From NCBI GenBank assembly GCA_024138025.1, contig JAMXBD010001047.1, forward strand, positions 248,001-312,000: a stretch of 64,000 nucleotides of DNA, read 5' to 3'. Both the position numbers and the translations under genes were made by a program. This DNA comes from Combretum micranthum (taxonomy: Eukaryota > Streptophyta > Magnoliopsida > Myrtales > Combretaceae). Under the pieces are notes generated by a model, which did no database searches, was not told where the DNA came from, and was given only the letters and a program-made list of their open reading frames with translations. Of the stretch, positions 46,001 through 53,882 are shown piece by piece; position 1 is the stretch's first letter; each line of letters opens with the position of its first letter.

Positions 46001-49000
46001 TTGATCCTTTTTCATGTATCTTTCAGGACCTCAACAATAAGCAAATAGTTGCTTCAGCTAGAGAATTGAATGGATTATATGTCATGGAGTCATCTTTACA
46101 TGAATCTGAACATTCTTCTTGTAATTCTTCTTGTTGTTCTGAATTTCCTTCTCATAGTCTCCACACTTGTAATAATTTAGATCTAGCAAAATTGTTTCAT
46201 GCTAGACTTGGTCACATTTCTCTTACAAAATTGAAACATTTGAACATTTGTAATATTTCTCCTTTGAAAGACTATGTTTGTGATGTTTGTCATGAATCTA
46301 AGTCTCATCGGTTATCTTTCCACGAAGTGATACCAGATCCATGTCTCTTTTTGGCTTGCTTCATCTTGACATATGGGGACCTATCATGTAACTTCAATAA
46401 CAGGAGCTAATTTCTTCCTCACCATTTTAGATGATTTTAGTAGATGTACATGGACTTATATGCTTAAATATAAGTCTCAAGTTCCTGAATATCTTTCCAA
46501 ATTCCTTACATACATTCAAAATCAATTTCATTGTACTCCTAAGATTGTTCGTTCTGATAATGGATCTGAGTTTATATCCAATGCATGTCAGTCCTTGTTT
46601 GATAGCCTAGGGATATTACATCAACGTACCATGGTGTACACTCCACAACAAAATGGCCGAGTAGAAAAAACACCGACACCTTTTAGACACTGCCCGTGCT
46701 CTTCGTCTCCATGCCAATTTACCAAAGATTTTTTGGAGTGAGTGTATTTTAACTGCTACATACTTGATTAACCTAATGCCTATTGCTATACTTGATTGGA
46801 AAACTCCTTTTGAGTTACTTTTTGGTCATCCACCAACCTATACTCACCTGAGAACTATGGGCTGCCTATGTTTCGCTCATTCACCTTCTCCATTCAAAGA
46901 CAAATTTGATTCACGTGGTATTAAATGTATTTTTCTTGGATATAATCAAGGACAAAAAGGATATAAACTATTTGATCTTACTACAAAACGGATTATTCTT
47001 AGTCGAGATGTTGTTTTTCATGAAACACACTTTCCTTATAAAGAACCTGATTTGCATCAGTCCTCTTCTTCTCTTCCTACTGCTAATATTCCCCATGTTA
47101 TTCTTGATAACTCTGATCTCACTTTGATTTCTCCTTCTGTTCCTATCTCTCATACACCTGACTTGTCTAATGATTCAGAACAACATTTAGAACAACATAA
47201 ACATACAAGAACCAGCGACCTCCACGATGGCTTGATGATTATATTCATTCTCTTCATTTAGCATCTTCATGTACTGCACTTCCATCTTTCTCTACTGTTA
47301 AAACAATACTGCTCATCCTTTTAATCTTTCACATTTCCTTACATATCCCTCTGATTACCGTGCATCACTTGCTAATGTTTTAACTGTTCCTGAGCCTTCT
47401 CATTATTTACAAGCAATTGAACATCCTGAGTGGATTAAAGCAATGCAACAGGAACTTAGTGCTTTAGAGCATAATCAAACTTGGGAACTTACTGAGTTAC
47501 CCTATGGAAAGAAGCCTATAGGCTGTAAATGGGTCTACAAAGTGAAGTATACTCCAGATGGTAAGGTGGATCGCTACAAGGCTCGTCTTGTAGCAAAGGG
47601 ATATACTCAACGTGAAGGGCAAGATTATAATGATACATTTTCTCCAGTCGCAAAGTTGGGTACTGTCCGGATTTTGTTGGCTGTAGCGAGTGCAAAATGT
47701 TGGCCTATTCACCAAATTGACATCAACAATGCCTTTCTTCATGGATTTTTGGATGAAGAACTATATATGCAACCACCTGAAGGATATACTAATGCTAAGC
47801 CTGGTCAAGTTTGTAAATTGAAGAGGTCACTTTATGGACTAAAACAGGCTTCTAGGCAATGGAACTTGGAAATTACTCATTTTCTGGTTCAGCAAGGTTT
47901 TTCTCAGTCTAAGAGTGACTATTCACTCTTCACACGTGATGATTCTACTGGATTTCTTGCCATACTACTTTATGTTGATGATATGCTTCTTACCGGAACT
48001 AATGAGGCTTCTATTCATGCCTTAAAACTTTTACTTCATTCCAAGTTCACTATTAAGGATCTTGGTCATGCTAGATTCTTTCTTGGTCTTGAGCTTTGTA
48101 GAACATCCTCTGGTATTTTAGTTAATCAACATAAATACATCTTGGACATTCTGTCTGATGCTGGTATGTCTGGTGCACGGTCTGTTTCTGTTCCTTTACC
48201 CACTGGAGTCAAGTTGCATAAGGATTCAGGTGCTTCTATTCCTAATCCTGCTTTTTATCGACGCATATTAGGTCGTTTATTATACCTTACGTTAACACGA
48301 CCCGATCTTTCTTTTGCTGTTCATCGCCTAAGTCAATTTTTGTCAGATCCACGACATGATCACTTGGAAGCTTTATTTCATCTTTTACGTTACTTGAAAG
48401 GTTCTGTTTCCTTAGGACTATTTTTTCCTTCGGATAATTCTCTTCTTCTTCATGGTTTCGCGGATTCTGACTGGGGGGCTTGTCTTGATGACCGGAAATC
48501 TGTGAGTGGTTTTTGTATTTTACTTGGAAATGCTCTTGTCTCCTGGAAAACAAAGAAACAGACCACGGTTTCCACTTCCACAGCTGAAGCCGAATACCGA
48601 TGCCTTGCTTCTGCTGTTAAAGAAATCAAATGGGTCACTTATATTTTACAGGATTTGTGTGAATGTTGATTTTCCTATTTCTCTTGCTTGTGACAATAAA
48701 TCAGCCATTCAAATTGCAACTAATCCGTGTCATCATGGACGAACTAAACACATTGATATTGATATTCATTTCACTCGAGATCAAATTGCAGCTGGTTTTC
48801 TTCGTCTCTTTCATGTTCCTAGTAGCTTCCAATTGGCTGATATGTTCACTAAGTCAATTGCAGCTCATTCTTTAAAATTCTTTTGTACCAAGCTGGGTCT
48901 TCGGCAAGACCCACCTTGAGGGGGGGATGTGAGAATGGTTATACTTAGTTATTCTTATTCTGATATAACAGCATATGTATAGGAATAGTTATTTACAAAA

Positions 49001-52000
49001 GTTTGTTTTCTTTCCTTATATATGTGTACTTTGTATTCTGTTTCTTTTAATGAAAATATGAACCAGAATTCTTCACTGTACAACATCCAATTCTTCACTT
49101 AGCAAGTTAAATTTATAAACTTAGTGTTGACTCGTTTAAGATATTATCAACCTTAAGCCAAATCAAACTTTATTGAGCTTGAAAAGTAAGCTTGAAGTTT
49201 GAGCTTGTTAACAACGATAAGCTCATTTAGTTGTATTGACCTAGTAAATTTATTTCCTTTTTGGTTTTTTTTTTTTTTTAGTAAATAGAGAAATGCTAAG
49301 TTATAGAGCTCAAAAAACATAATATATTATAAGATATATGTGATACCCCCTCAAATATAAATTATGGAACTATAATCACATAAGCGTCTTTTGGTATAGT
49401 GGCTTGAAGTTCGTCAAAACTCCATAGTTAAGGATGCCCTATGCAAAGCAATCTCAAGATAGATGACTTCCTGAGAAATGTTGACACTAAAAAGGACAAA
49501 ACCGTGCAGCTTGTGGCCAAAGCAAATAATACCTCGGCGGGCAGAGCAGGTGGTATCAGAGCAGTTCACTAGCCGGAAGTAGAGGAACGTATCCTCACTA
49601 CCTAGTTTGGTTCTAGACCTGTGTAACAAAACAGACGAGGACATCAGTTCTATAAGTGGGAGAACATGTGATACCCCTCAAATATAGGTTGTGAAACTCT
49701 AATAACAAAGGCATCTTTTCGGTGTAATGGCCTGGAATTTGTCAAAACTCTAAAGTCAAGCGTGCTCTAGGCAGAGCAATCCCAATATGGGTGACCCCCT
49801 CTGGTAAGCGTTGATGCCAAAAGGACAAAAATTGTACGGCATGTGACCAAAACGAGCAATACCTCGATGGGTAGAGTTCCAAGTCGTTACACAATACCTT
49901 TAGTGTCTTGGTTGTACCTAAGAATGCGCTGGTAGGGCTAGTGTACTTGGCATCACGATCCTTGCCCAAGGTAACCTGAGTACCTAGGGGCACCCCCTCC
50001 ACTGCGGTGGAGCCTAGGGTGATAGATCGTGACAATATATCATATATTAATAAGAAAATATGTAATGTGTAATTATATATAATACATATTAATAATTTGA
50101 TCATAATTAATGAACCTACTAACAAGATCGTTAATAAGTTGCTTTCAACTTTAAACAAAAGCTCAAAATTTGTTTCTTTAAACAAACGGTGTTATTTTAA
50201 GATCAAACATAACTCATTTATAAAAATGAGTTGAAAGCCAACTCTGCTGTGTCTTAATAACTTATGAGCAGTTTGGCTTATGGTTTCATACATGCTCTAT
50301 GCAGTCATAAAATTTCATCAATATTATGAAATGCTTTTAAGAAGAAGGAATATATATGTACATTGTTAGGTAAAACTAAAAGTTCAAAGAGATAAGCATG
50401 CTCTGTTATTTACTACTATATTATCTTCAATCCATTCATTAGTTTAGGTTATGCTAAAAATATAAAAATTATAAATAACAACAAAGCGAGGTGTAATAAA
50501 CCAATTCATAAATAGACAAAATATTTACTAGGTGTGATATAGGGTGCATATCACTATTAGGGGTGAGGGAAGAAAAAAACACGGGCCAAACTGAATCAAT
50601 TCATAAACCAAACTAAATCAAATAAAAAGGATAGTTCTCTTGACAAATTTGGTTAAGATGATTTCTAATTTGAACCAATCCATATCTATGGTTAGTGAAA
50701 TTCTTTATTACCATGAACTATGAAACATATGTTATCACATAGTTGTGAAAATCAAAATTTTATTTACACGATTTTACGAGTTTACAATTTTAAGAGACCC
50801 TTTTGAGTTTACTAGCGTGTAAATTTGTTTTTTTTTTATATTATAAAATCTTATGTTTTTAACCAAGTTTACTGATTTTACCTATATGAGTTAAATAGGC
50901 TAAAACATAAAAAAAAAAAAAAATTATCATATTTTTACAAGTTCATCAACCATTAAGACGATATATCTTTCTCATTGCTTTTCAATTTTGTTTGCATACA
51001 CCTTCTCTATCTCTTTTACCCTTCCCCCAATTTCCCTCTTCTACATTTAGAGGATCCATTCGAGTTGAATTAGACCTGTAAAGCTTATAAGAAAGTTTAT
51101 TTATTTTATTTATATAATTAAGAATTTAAAATAAGTTTAAAAAGTTGCTTTTCCTTCAATTTATAACTTCTTTCAAACAAAATAAAAGAAAAAAAACTTA
51201 ATTTTGACTCTCTTCACTCTTTGTTCTTATGTATGTTATATTATGGATTAAGAGTAAATTTGAAAATGATATATTAATTTCTTTATTTTATTACATCCAT
51301 TATGTATTTAAATTTTTTTATGATTCTCTAAGCAAATCTATAATTTTTCAAAGCTATATTACATAGGTTGTAAAAACTTATAATTTTACTTTTCAATTCT
51401 ATGTTCCAATTCTACAAAACCTCAACGATTCTACATAGAATAGCGACTTGAACAACCTTGTTCTATATTTTTAAATAGTATTATAGGACATACAATTGAA
51501 AAGGAAAATTATCAAATTTGGTATCTAAACTTCATACAAATATTTAATTTGGTACCCGATTTAATATCTAATCAAAGTTTTTATAACCATTTTTACTACC
51601 TTACTAACTTTGTTTACTCTATTTCTTAACATAAAAAAAAAAAAAAGCAACTTATCAACATTAGATGATATTAGAAGCATTATATTATTTTGGATCATAA
51701 TTAGGGCATTAGTTAAATTCAATGACATGTTGCCTTTTCTACATTTGCAAATAGAGCTTCAAGTGTTAATGAGATAATAAATAATCATAAAAAAGTTGAT
51801 CATGCATTAAATTAAACATTTCAAAGTTAATGTACTACCTAGCTTTACAATTTATCAATAAAAAAAGTAACTCCTTTTTCTTTTTTAATATTTACAATTT
51901 GCTACCTAGCTTTATAATGATCATCAATAGTATTCTTACACTTTTCAACGATTATTAATAGCACTAGAGTATTAATATATATGAGTAGGCTTCCTTGTAG

Positions 52001-53882
52001 TGATTTATGCATTCTTTTAATTGAAACGTGGTGTGTAAGATTCATGATTTTTGTTTGGTATCATAGAATATTTTATAATCAAGTCTCATATAATTAATTT
52101 ATTGCTTTAGCTTGATGGATTATATGATTTTCTTTTTATAAACATCCCAAAATGGGGTTATTAGTATGGTAACGATGGTTATGTTATTCTTAATATCATC
52201 GTGCAGTCAACAATCCGGATGCCAGCGGTATTGAACATGAGAAAGGCCTTACTCTCACAATATACAGTGGGCCTAGCATTTTATTATGGTGTAAGCATAG
52301 TGGGCTACTGGGCCTACGGTTCCATGGTTTCTGACTATCTTCCAGAAGATATAAGTGGGCCCAAATGGGTCAAGATCTTCGTCAATGCTGCTAACTTTCT
52401 TCAATCAGTCATCTCTCAACATGTAAGTATTAAGTAAGGCCTCATTCTTATTTAATTCTGTCCAGGTTCCCTATGAAAATGGAGTCATGAATCATCCATG
52501 GGATGTAAAACTATATCATCACATTTAATTGAAATTATTAGAATTAGTATTCTTGCTTCATTATTATGGAATAATTATTCTAAAAAAAAATTTCTACATA
52601 AGAAATGTCTAATCGATGTAACATGAAATAGGCAAAAAAATATGTATTAATTTACGTTACCAAAAGAATTGATATTCCTTATTAAAAACAACTTCTTCTT
52701 TTTTTCTAAAATTATTCCAAATCATAAAACAAAATAATTGTTATTTCTTGCCAATTTTATCCGATTTCAATGAACCAAACATGATGTATAAGATTTAAAT
52801 AAGTATTAGGGGAAAAAAAAAATTTCCAGTCTTACTAAATATATAAAATTGATGGTTATGCAGATGTTTGTGTCTCCAATTCACGAGACAGTTGACACCA
52901 AATTCCTAAAGCTGGACGAAGGCTTGAGATCAAACGAAAATTTAAAAAGAAGGTTCATCCTAAGAGGAGTTTTCTTCTCGTTTAATACCTTGGTGACTGC
53001 TGCCTTCCCATTCATCGGAGACTTTGTCAATTTGCTCGGTTCATTCGCTCTTGTTCCCCTAACTTTCGTCTTCCCTAGCATGATATACCTCAAGGTATAT
53101 AATATTTTACTCAAACTCATGTCGTTCAATTTGTTTTAATATTTTTTTTTCTTATATTTATCTTCCATTATATTGAATATATCTGAATTTTACAGTTTGT
53201 AAAATTTTTTATTTTTCCTATACTTCCTGTTTCGTATAGATATAAAAATGATGCTAACCGATATCAAACTAATAAATAAAATAGAACTTAAATATATATA
53301 TAAAAAAAAAAAATAAAGAACGTTATCACTACTGTTTCAATAGGAAAAGATAATTCTTAAAATAAATCGAATTTATACAAATTTAATTTGGTTGAAATTC
53401 AAACCTTTTTTTTAGTACCATTTCAATTTGGGCTTAAACTTGTAATTCTAAACTAGATCGAGTTTTAAATAAGTTTGAACTTGATTTTAATGCTATGTCA
53501 TTTCAATTTGACTTTTCTGTTTTAAACATTAAAACTCTTTTTGTTTGTTTTGCTAATATGAAATACCCTTTCAAGAAATAGCAAATTGTCTCCCTTATTC
53601 GTATACAACAAACAAACACCAATTGAGATTTGAAAATTTCCATTTAACATACAAAAGAAAAAGTTTAGACAATTGAGTTATAAAACATAAAAATAGGATT
53701 TATGCTCATATTTGCTATTTTGTTGGGTGTAGGTGAAGGGCAAGAATGCCAGGTTGCCAAAGGTGGTGTGGCACTGGTTCAACATTGTTCTCTTCTCCGT
53801 TATCACATTGGCCACCACCGTCGCGGCGATCAGGTTGATCATCAACAACGTTCAAAAGTACAGTTTGTTTGCTGATCCTTGA
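34601..53882 (+). CDS. ProT-like amino acid transporter (proline/glycine betaine/GABA class), 8 exons
   Basis: AAAP-family membrane transporter. Join 34601-34682, 35008-35232, 35330-35424, 38881-39067, 43445-43572, 52207-52422, 52864-53094, 53733-53882: 1314 nt, 437 aa plus TGA, close to the usual ProT length of about 440. All introns are GT-AG and all exon phases agree. Diagnostic stretches: DSWQQVGAMLVTAFNCGYTL and VPLGWTWG (residues about 28-60), RRFIRYRDIMGYLFGRKMYY (about 88-107), CNTSGLLLEIQSTIRMPAV (about 229-247), GYWAYGS (about 265-271), GDFVNLLGSFALVPLTFVFP (about 361-380), and the C-terminus AAIRLIINNVQKYSLFADP. The hydrophobic pattern is that of a protein with about 11 membrane segments, expected in the plasma membrane, driven by H+ cotransport in this family. 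Substrate is inferred from family only. Odd: introns 3-5 total over 16 kb because of mobile elements; no stop, frameshift or missing exon was found. Confidence 0.92.
35008..35232 (+). CDS. ProT-like gene exon 2
   Basis: Residues 28-102. Acceptor TTGACAG|AT completes the Asp codon; donor TTTTG|GTAAGT. Carries the conserved start of the transporter fold (DSWQQVGAMLVTAFNCGYTL, VPLGWTWG) and membrane segments 1-2, ending in the loop RRFIRYRDIMGYLFG. Confidence 0.92.
35330..35424 (+). CDS. ProT-like gene exon 3
   Basis: Residues 103-134. Acceptor GATGTAG|GA; donor GTGAAG|GTGTGT. Encodes RKMYYLTWVIQFLLILLGN, then MAFILLGARAVK, the third membrane segment and its RK-start, which is strongly conserved in ProT proteins. 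Confidence 0.9.
35483..35623. mobile_element. foldback (MITE-like) element in intron 3, 141 bp
   Basis: Perfect terminal inverted repeat ATATGGATATGGTCGA at 35483-35498 and its complement TCGACCATATCCATAT at 35608-35623, flanked by TAGAA on both sides (35478-35482 and 35624-35628). The sequence between has no coding capacity. Superfamily unclear. Confidence 0.6.
36173..37288. mobile_element. hAT-like element in intron 3, related to 56286-57099
   Basis: The left end reads TCGGAGTGTTCATAATTTGA with GGTTCAAGGGTCGAACCG behind it. The right end has GGTTCGGTTTTG before TCGACGGCCCAA. Internal blocks AAAGTTACTTATCATTATAT, ATTATCCCATCCTAAAAATA and TATAACACTAACTA match the reverse complement of 56680-56830, so this copy is inverted relative to the other. 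Flanks GTGAAAAA (36165-36172) and GTAAAACA (37289-37296) agree at 6 of 8. Confidence 0.65.
38881..39067 (+). CDS. ProT-like gene exon 4
   Basis: Residues 135-196 plus one nucleotide. Acceptor ATTGCAG|GAATTG; donor AAAGATG|GTAAGA. Encodes ELSADCSDSPLRLQYCVIIT through the segments around FANMIPTMSAMKAWLGIS and TYITILLTALVKDG. Confidence 0.9.
39633..40520. mobile_element. hAT-like element in intron 4, 888 bp
   Basis: The left end reads TAGGATGTAAACGGGTCAGG; the right end reverse-complemented reads TAGGGATGCAATCGGGGTGG. Dense CCCGACCCGACCCGA and GGGTCGGGTT motifs lie just inside both ends. Flanks TCTTAAAA (39625-39632) and TCTAAAAA (40521-40528) match at 7 of 8. An (AAT)n run lies at about 40045-40072. 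No transposase. Confidence 0.75.
40991..41617 (-). repeat. 3' LTR of the deleted element
   Basis: 627 bp, TGACGCAGCGG...GCTGCATCA. Matches 42338-42934 and the solo LTR at 23186-23796. On the minus strand it is preceded by GGAGAGGA (41618-41625), a plausible polypurine tract. Confidence 0.85.
41418..41822 (-). pseudogene. gypsy pol fragment before reverse transcriptase
   Basis: Begins FFKELPDELSPLRDIQHQIN, then LSATLPNCPRHQMSPTKHEE and LRRQVEKLLPN, the segment that leads into Ty3/gypsy reverse transcriptase. The following RT core is absent, replaced at once by polypurine tract and LTR. This is the best evidence for assigning the element to Ty3/gypsy. Confidence 0.75.
41812..42201 (-). pseudogene. 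gag-derived acidic fragment of the deleted element
   Basis: 129-codon open stretch starting near MVDQLTERMEAFVLNQNKGK, followed by repeats of (D/E)xGxPIFDTxxDEE (GEPIFDTYEDEEP, GGPIFDTENDEEE, GKPIFNDEYEEEE). The repeated phrase shows internal duplication of about 60 nt. It ends in VGNEVTEEVAIPGCVF and then changes frame into the pol fragment. Continuous with gag start sequence at 42146-42310. The protein would be non-functional. Confidence 0.6.
42338..42934 (-). repeat. 5' LTR of the deleted element
   Basis: 597 bp, TAATGCAGCGAAGG (TG start mutated)...GCTGCACCA. It differs from its partner by scattered substitutions and by loss of part of the TCCTATTAAAAGACATTAAA tandem units. A poly-A run lies at about 42639-42649. 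Confidence 0.85.
43445..43572 (+). CDS. ProT-like gene exon 5
   Basis: Residues 197-239. Acceptor CGTGAAG|GG; donor GATACAG|GTAACT. Encodes GKSNTHKNYDISGGDVNLKI, then LNAFGSISALIVCNTSGLLL and EIQ. This exon is isolated between two element-filled introns (4.4 and 8.6 kb) and is easy to miss; without it the conserved CNTSGLLLEIQ block would be absent and the phase of exons 4 and 6 would not match. Confidence 0.88.
44304..44473 (+). repeat. copia 5' LTR
   Basis: TGTGAGAATAG...CAATTCTTCA, 170 bp. Contains TATATATGTG (about 44395), a possible TATA region for the element. Short for a copia LTR. Confidence 0.95.
44474..44486 (+). other. primer-binding site (initiator Met tRNA type)
   Basis: TGGTATCAGAGCG, directly abutting the 5' LTR; the standard copia primer sequence. 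Confidence 0.95.
44599..45660 (+). CDS. copia gag polyprotein segment, 353 aa
   Basis: Starts MANLLDLSPSNYDPLFLSSS. It has the plant copia gag layout: GNVIFNGSNFLAWSRSVKLG (residues about 29-48), SPIELWQEIEEQYGQVNGPL (about 105-124) with IQREISNLRQGNFSVGAYYN following, and a zinc knuckle CKHCHGDGHLIDTCFQLHGY (about 264-283; CX2CX4HX4C). It is intact over this whole length. Near its end the expected frame is lost (about 45640), so the open frame terminates at TGA in 45658-45660 instead of running on into protease. It could still make a capsid-type protein if transcribed. Confidence 0.9.
   Translation: MANLLDLSPSNYDPLFLSSSDNPGMTLGNVIFNGSNFLAWSRSVKLGLGAKMKLGFIDGTLLKPNEDSTDFIKWKRCDYMVRCWLLSSMSSDLSQNYLYSQSPIELWQEIEEQYGQVNGPLVFQIQREISNLRQGNFSVGAYYNKLKKFWDELGALNAYPSCDCGRMSYCTCGLVQKLADFESQTKLMQLLMGLNEIFENVRSHILSIDPLPSVNRAFYLVQQVERQKQITMSETSEFSAFYSSKEASKSQIERFRRNKSKLFCKHCHGDGHLIDTCFQLHGYPEWYKGKRIGKLPLRSVANVSTGQLDRKSNSSFATPFDHSLETSDIVTGKTNNADSQKFQHMCVSLCVIG
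45760..46410 (+). pseudogene. copia protease and GAG-pre-integrase segment
   Basis: 216-codon open stretch. Protease: YSLIVDSGASDHMTPFVSLF with the catalytic D-S-G (residues about 7-9), then LVPEFTHNLLSVHKLVRDQN. The GAG-pre-integrase zinc region LFHARLGHISLTKLKHLNIC and CDVCHESKSHRLSF has its H-H-C-C residues in place. At about 46340-46385 two indels change frame across the first catalytic Asp block of integrase (LLHLDIWGP is readable in a third frame), so no continuous protease-integrase protein exists. Confidence 0.85.
46373..46741 (+). pseudogene. copia integrase core segment
   Basis: Reads TSITGANFFLTILDDFSRCT, VRSDNGSEFISNACQSLFDS and then VYTPQQNGRVEK, giving the second catalytic Asp (S-D-N-G-S-E-F) and the Glu block (P-Q-Q-N-G-R-V-E). 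Just after E the frame changes at a run of A (46664-46669). Confidence 0.85.
46672..47261 (+). pseudogene. copia integrase C-terminal segment
   Basis: Continues integrase after the A-run frameshift: readable from HLLDTARALRLHANLP, then LINLMPIAILDWKTPFELLF, HPPTYTHLRTMGCLCFAHSP and KCIFLGYNQGQKGYKLFDLT. These are the conserved copia integrase C-terminal motifs (TP-E-L-F-G, R-x-G-C, FLGY). A further indel near 47218 ends the frame at 47261. Confidence 0.85.
47310..48669 (+). pseudogene. copia reverse transcriptase and RNase H (first part)
   Basis: Open from about 47310 to 48669 (the ATG-initiated part begins at 47443; 408 codons). Reverse transcriptase motifs: GCKWVYKVKYTPDGKVDRYK, ARLVAKGYTQREGQDYNDTF, IHQIDINNAFLHGFLDEELY (first catalytic Asp), LYGLKQASRQWN and LLYVDDMLLTG (the YVDD active site). 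RNase H: FADSDWGACLDDRKSVSGFC, VSWKTKKQTTVSTSTAEAEY. All catalytic residues visible here are intact. A one-nucleotide shift at about 48650 moves the last part of RNase H into another frame. Confidence 0.9.
48650..48919 (+). pseudogene. copia RNase H C-terminal part (shifted frame)
   Basis: Continues as VNVDFPISLACDNKSAIQIA, then HIDIDIHFTRDQI, FLRLFHVPSSFQLADMFTKS and KLGLRQDPP before the stop at 48917-48919. The order and spacing are those of the RNase H end in copia elements; only the frame differs from the preceding segment. Confidence 0.88.
48919..48927 (+). other. polypurine tract
   Basis: AGGGGGGGA (within TTGAGGGGGGGA) directly before the 3' LTR; primer for plus-strand synthesis. Confidence 0.9.
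48928..49097 (+). repeat. copia 3' LTR
   Basis: TGTGAGAATGG...CAATTCTTCA, 170 bp. Differs from the 5' LTR at four positions by eye, all transitions. Confidence 0.95.
49339..50034 (+). mobile_element. Cassandra-like TRIM with 5S rRNA-like sequence in its LTRs
   Basis: Small non-coding element bounded by a perfect 5-bp duplication ATATA (49334-49338 and 50035-50039). Two direct repeats start TGTGATACCCC(C)TCAAATATA (49339 and 49667). A Met-type primer site TGGTATCAGAGCAG lies at 49551, and a purine-rich AAGTGGGAGAAC before the second repeat. Each repeat holds sequence close to plant 5S rRNA: AAAACTC(C/T)(A/-)...AGT(T/C)AAG, then AAGCGTGCT and ATGGGTGACC in the better copy (about 49743-49800), in the order of the 5S internal promoter boxes. 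The left repeat is shorter (about 210 bp versus 368 bp), having lost the part next to the primer site. This combination is the hallmark of Cassandra TRIMs. Confidence 0.75.
49667..50034 (+). repeat. 3' LTR of the Cassandra-like TRIM
   Basis: TGTGATACCCCTCAAATATA...GATCGTGACA, 368 bp. The 5S-like segment is best preserved here: AGTCAAGCGTGCTCTAGGC followed by CAATATGGGTGACCCCCT. The last 150 bp (49880-50034) have no counterpart in the left LTR. Confidence 0.7.
50743..51460. mobile_element. TIR element in intron 5, same family as 33519-34162
   Basis: The left part reads TAGTTGTGAAAATCAAAATT and TTTACACGATTTTACGAG; the right part reverse-complemented reads CAAGGTTGTTCAAGTCGC and ATTCTATGTAGAATCG. 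Internal blocks AAATCTTATGTTTTTAACCA, ACGATATATCTTTCTCATTG and CTTCTCTATCTCTTTTACCC correspond to those of the upstream copy. The target duplication is not convincing, so the ends are approximate. Confidence 0.55.
52207..52422 (+). CDS. ProT-like gene exon 6
   Basis: Residues 240-311. Acceptor CGTGCAG|TCAACA; donor CAACAT|GTAAGT. Encodes STIRMPAVLNMRKALLSQYT, the GYWAYGS motif, SGPKWVKIFVNAANFLQSVI and SQH. Confidence 0.92.
52864..53094 (+). CDS. ProT-like gene exon 7
   Basis: Residues 312-388. Acceptor TATGCAG|ATGTTT; donor CTCAAG|GTATAT. Encodes MFVSPIHETVDTKFLKL (short extramembrane loop), FILRGVFFSFNTLVTAAFPF and IGDFVNLLGSFALVPLTFVF. Confidence 0.92.
53733..53882 (+). CDS. ProT-like gene exon 8 (last)
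   Basis: Residues 389-437 and the TGA stop at 53880-53882. Acceptor GGTGTAG|GTGAAG. Encodes VKGKNARLPKVVWHWFNIVL, then the last membrane segment and the tail RLIINNVQKYSLFADP, which matches the typical ProT ending. A noticeably GC-rich exon (about 53790-53840). Confidence 0.92.
   Translation: MKGKNARLPKVVWHWFNIVLFSVITLATTVAAIRLIINNVQKYSLFADP

Larger units (their letters stand above)
44304..49097 (+). mobile_element. Ty1/copia retrotransposon in intron 5, structurally complete, coding frames broken
   Basis: 4794 bp. LTRs 44304-44473 and 48928-49097 (170 bp each, 4 differences by eye), a perfect 5-bp target duplication CTTAG (44299-44303 and 49098-49102), a primer site complementary to initiator Met tRNA at 44474-44485 and a polypurine tract at 48919-48927. 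Gag, protease, integrase, reverse transcriptase and RNase H follow in copia order on the same strand as the host gene. At least six to seven frame changes interrupt the single long frame expected (about 45640, 45750, 46340-46385, 46665, 47218, 47310, 48650). Confidence 0.95.
43573..52206 (+). other. ProT-like gene intron 5
   Basis: 8634 bp, the largest intron. Contains a decayed GTACCTAAA-type repeat (43740-44080), a complete-structure Ty1/copia element (44304-49097), a Cassandra-like TRIM (49339-50034) and a TIR element (about 50743-51460). Spacers 50035-50742 and 51461-52206 are AT-rich and hold nothing beyond a repeat remnant (51490-51640) and a possible truncated hAT end (TAGGGGTGAGGG at about 50557). 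Confidence 0.85.

Noticed and set aside
47497..48638. Antisense open frames of 60-90 codons across the copia reverse transcriptase
   Set aside because: Mirror frames of a real coding region on the + strand.
49080..49338. Extension of the copia element beyond its 3' LTR
   Set aside because: The CTTAG target duplication at 49098-49102 closes the element; the following sequence resumes the intron.
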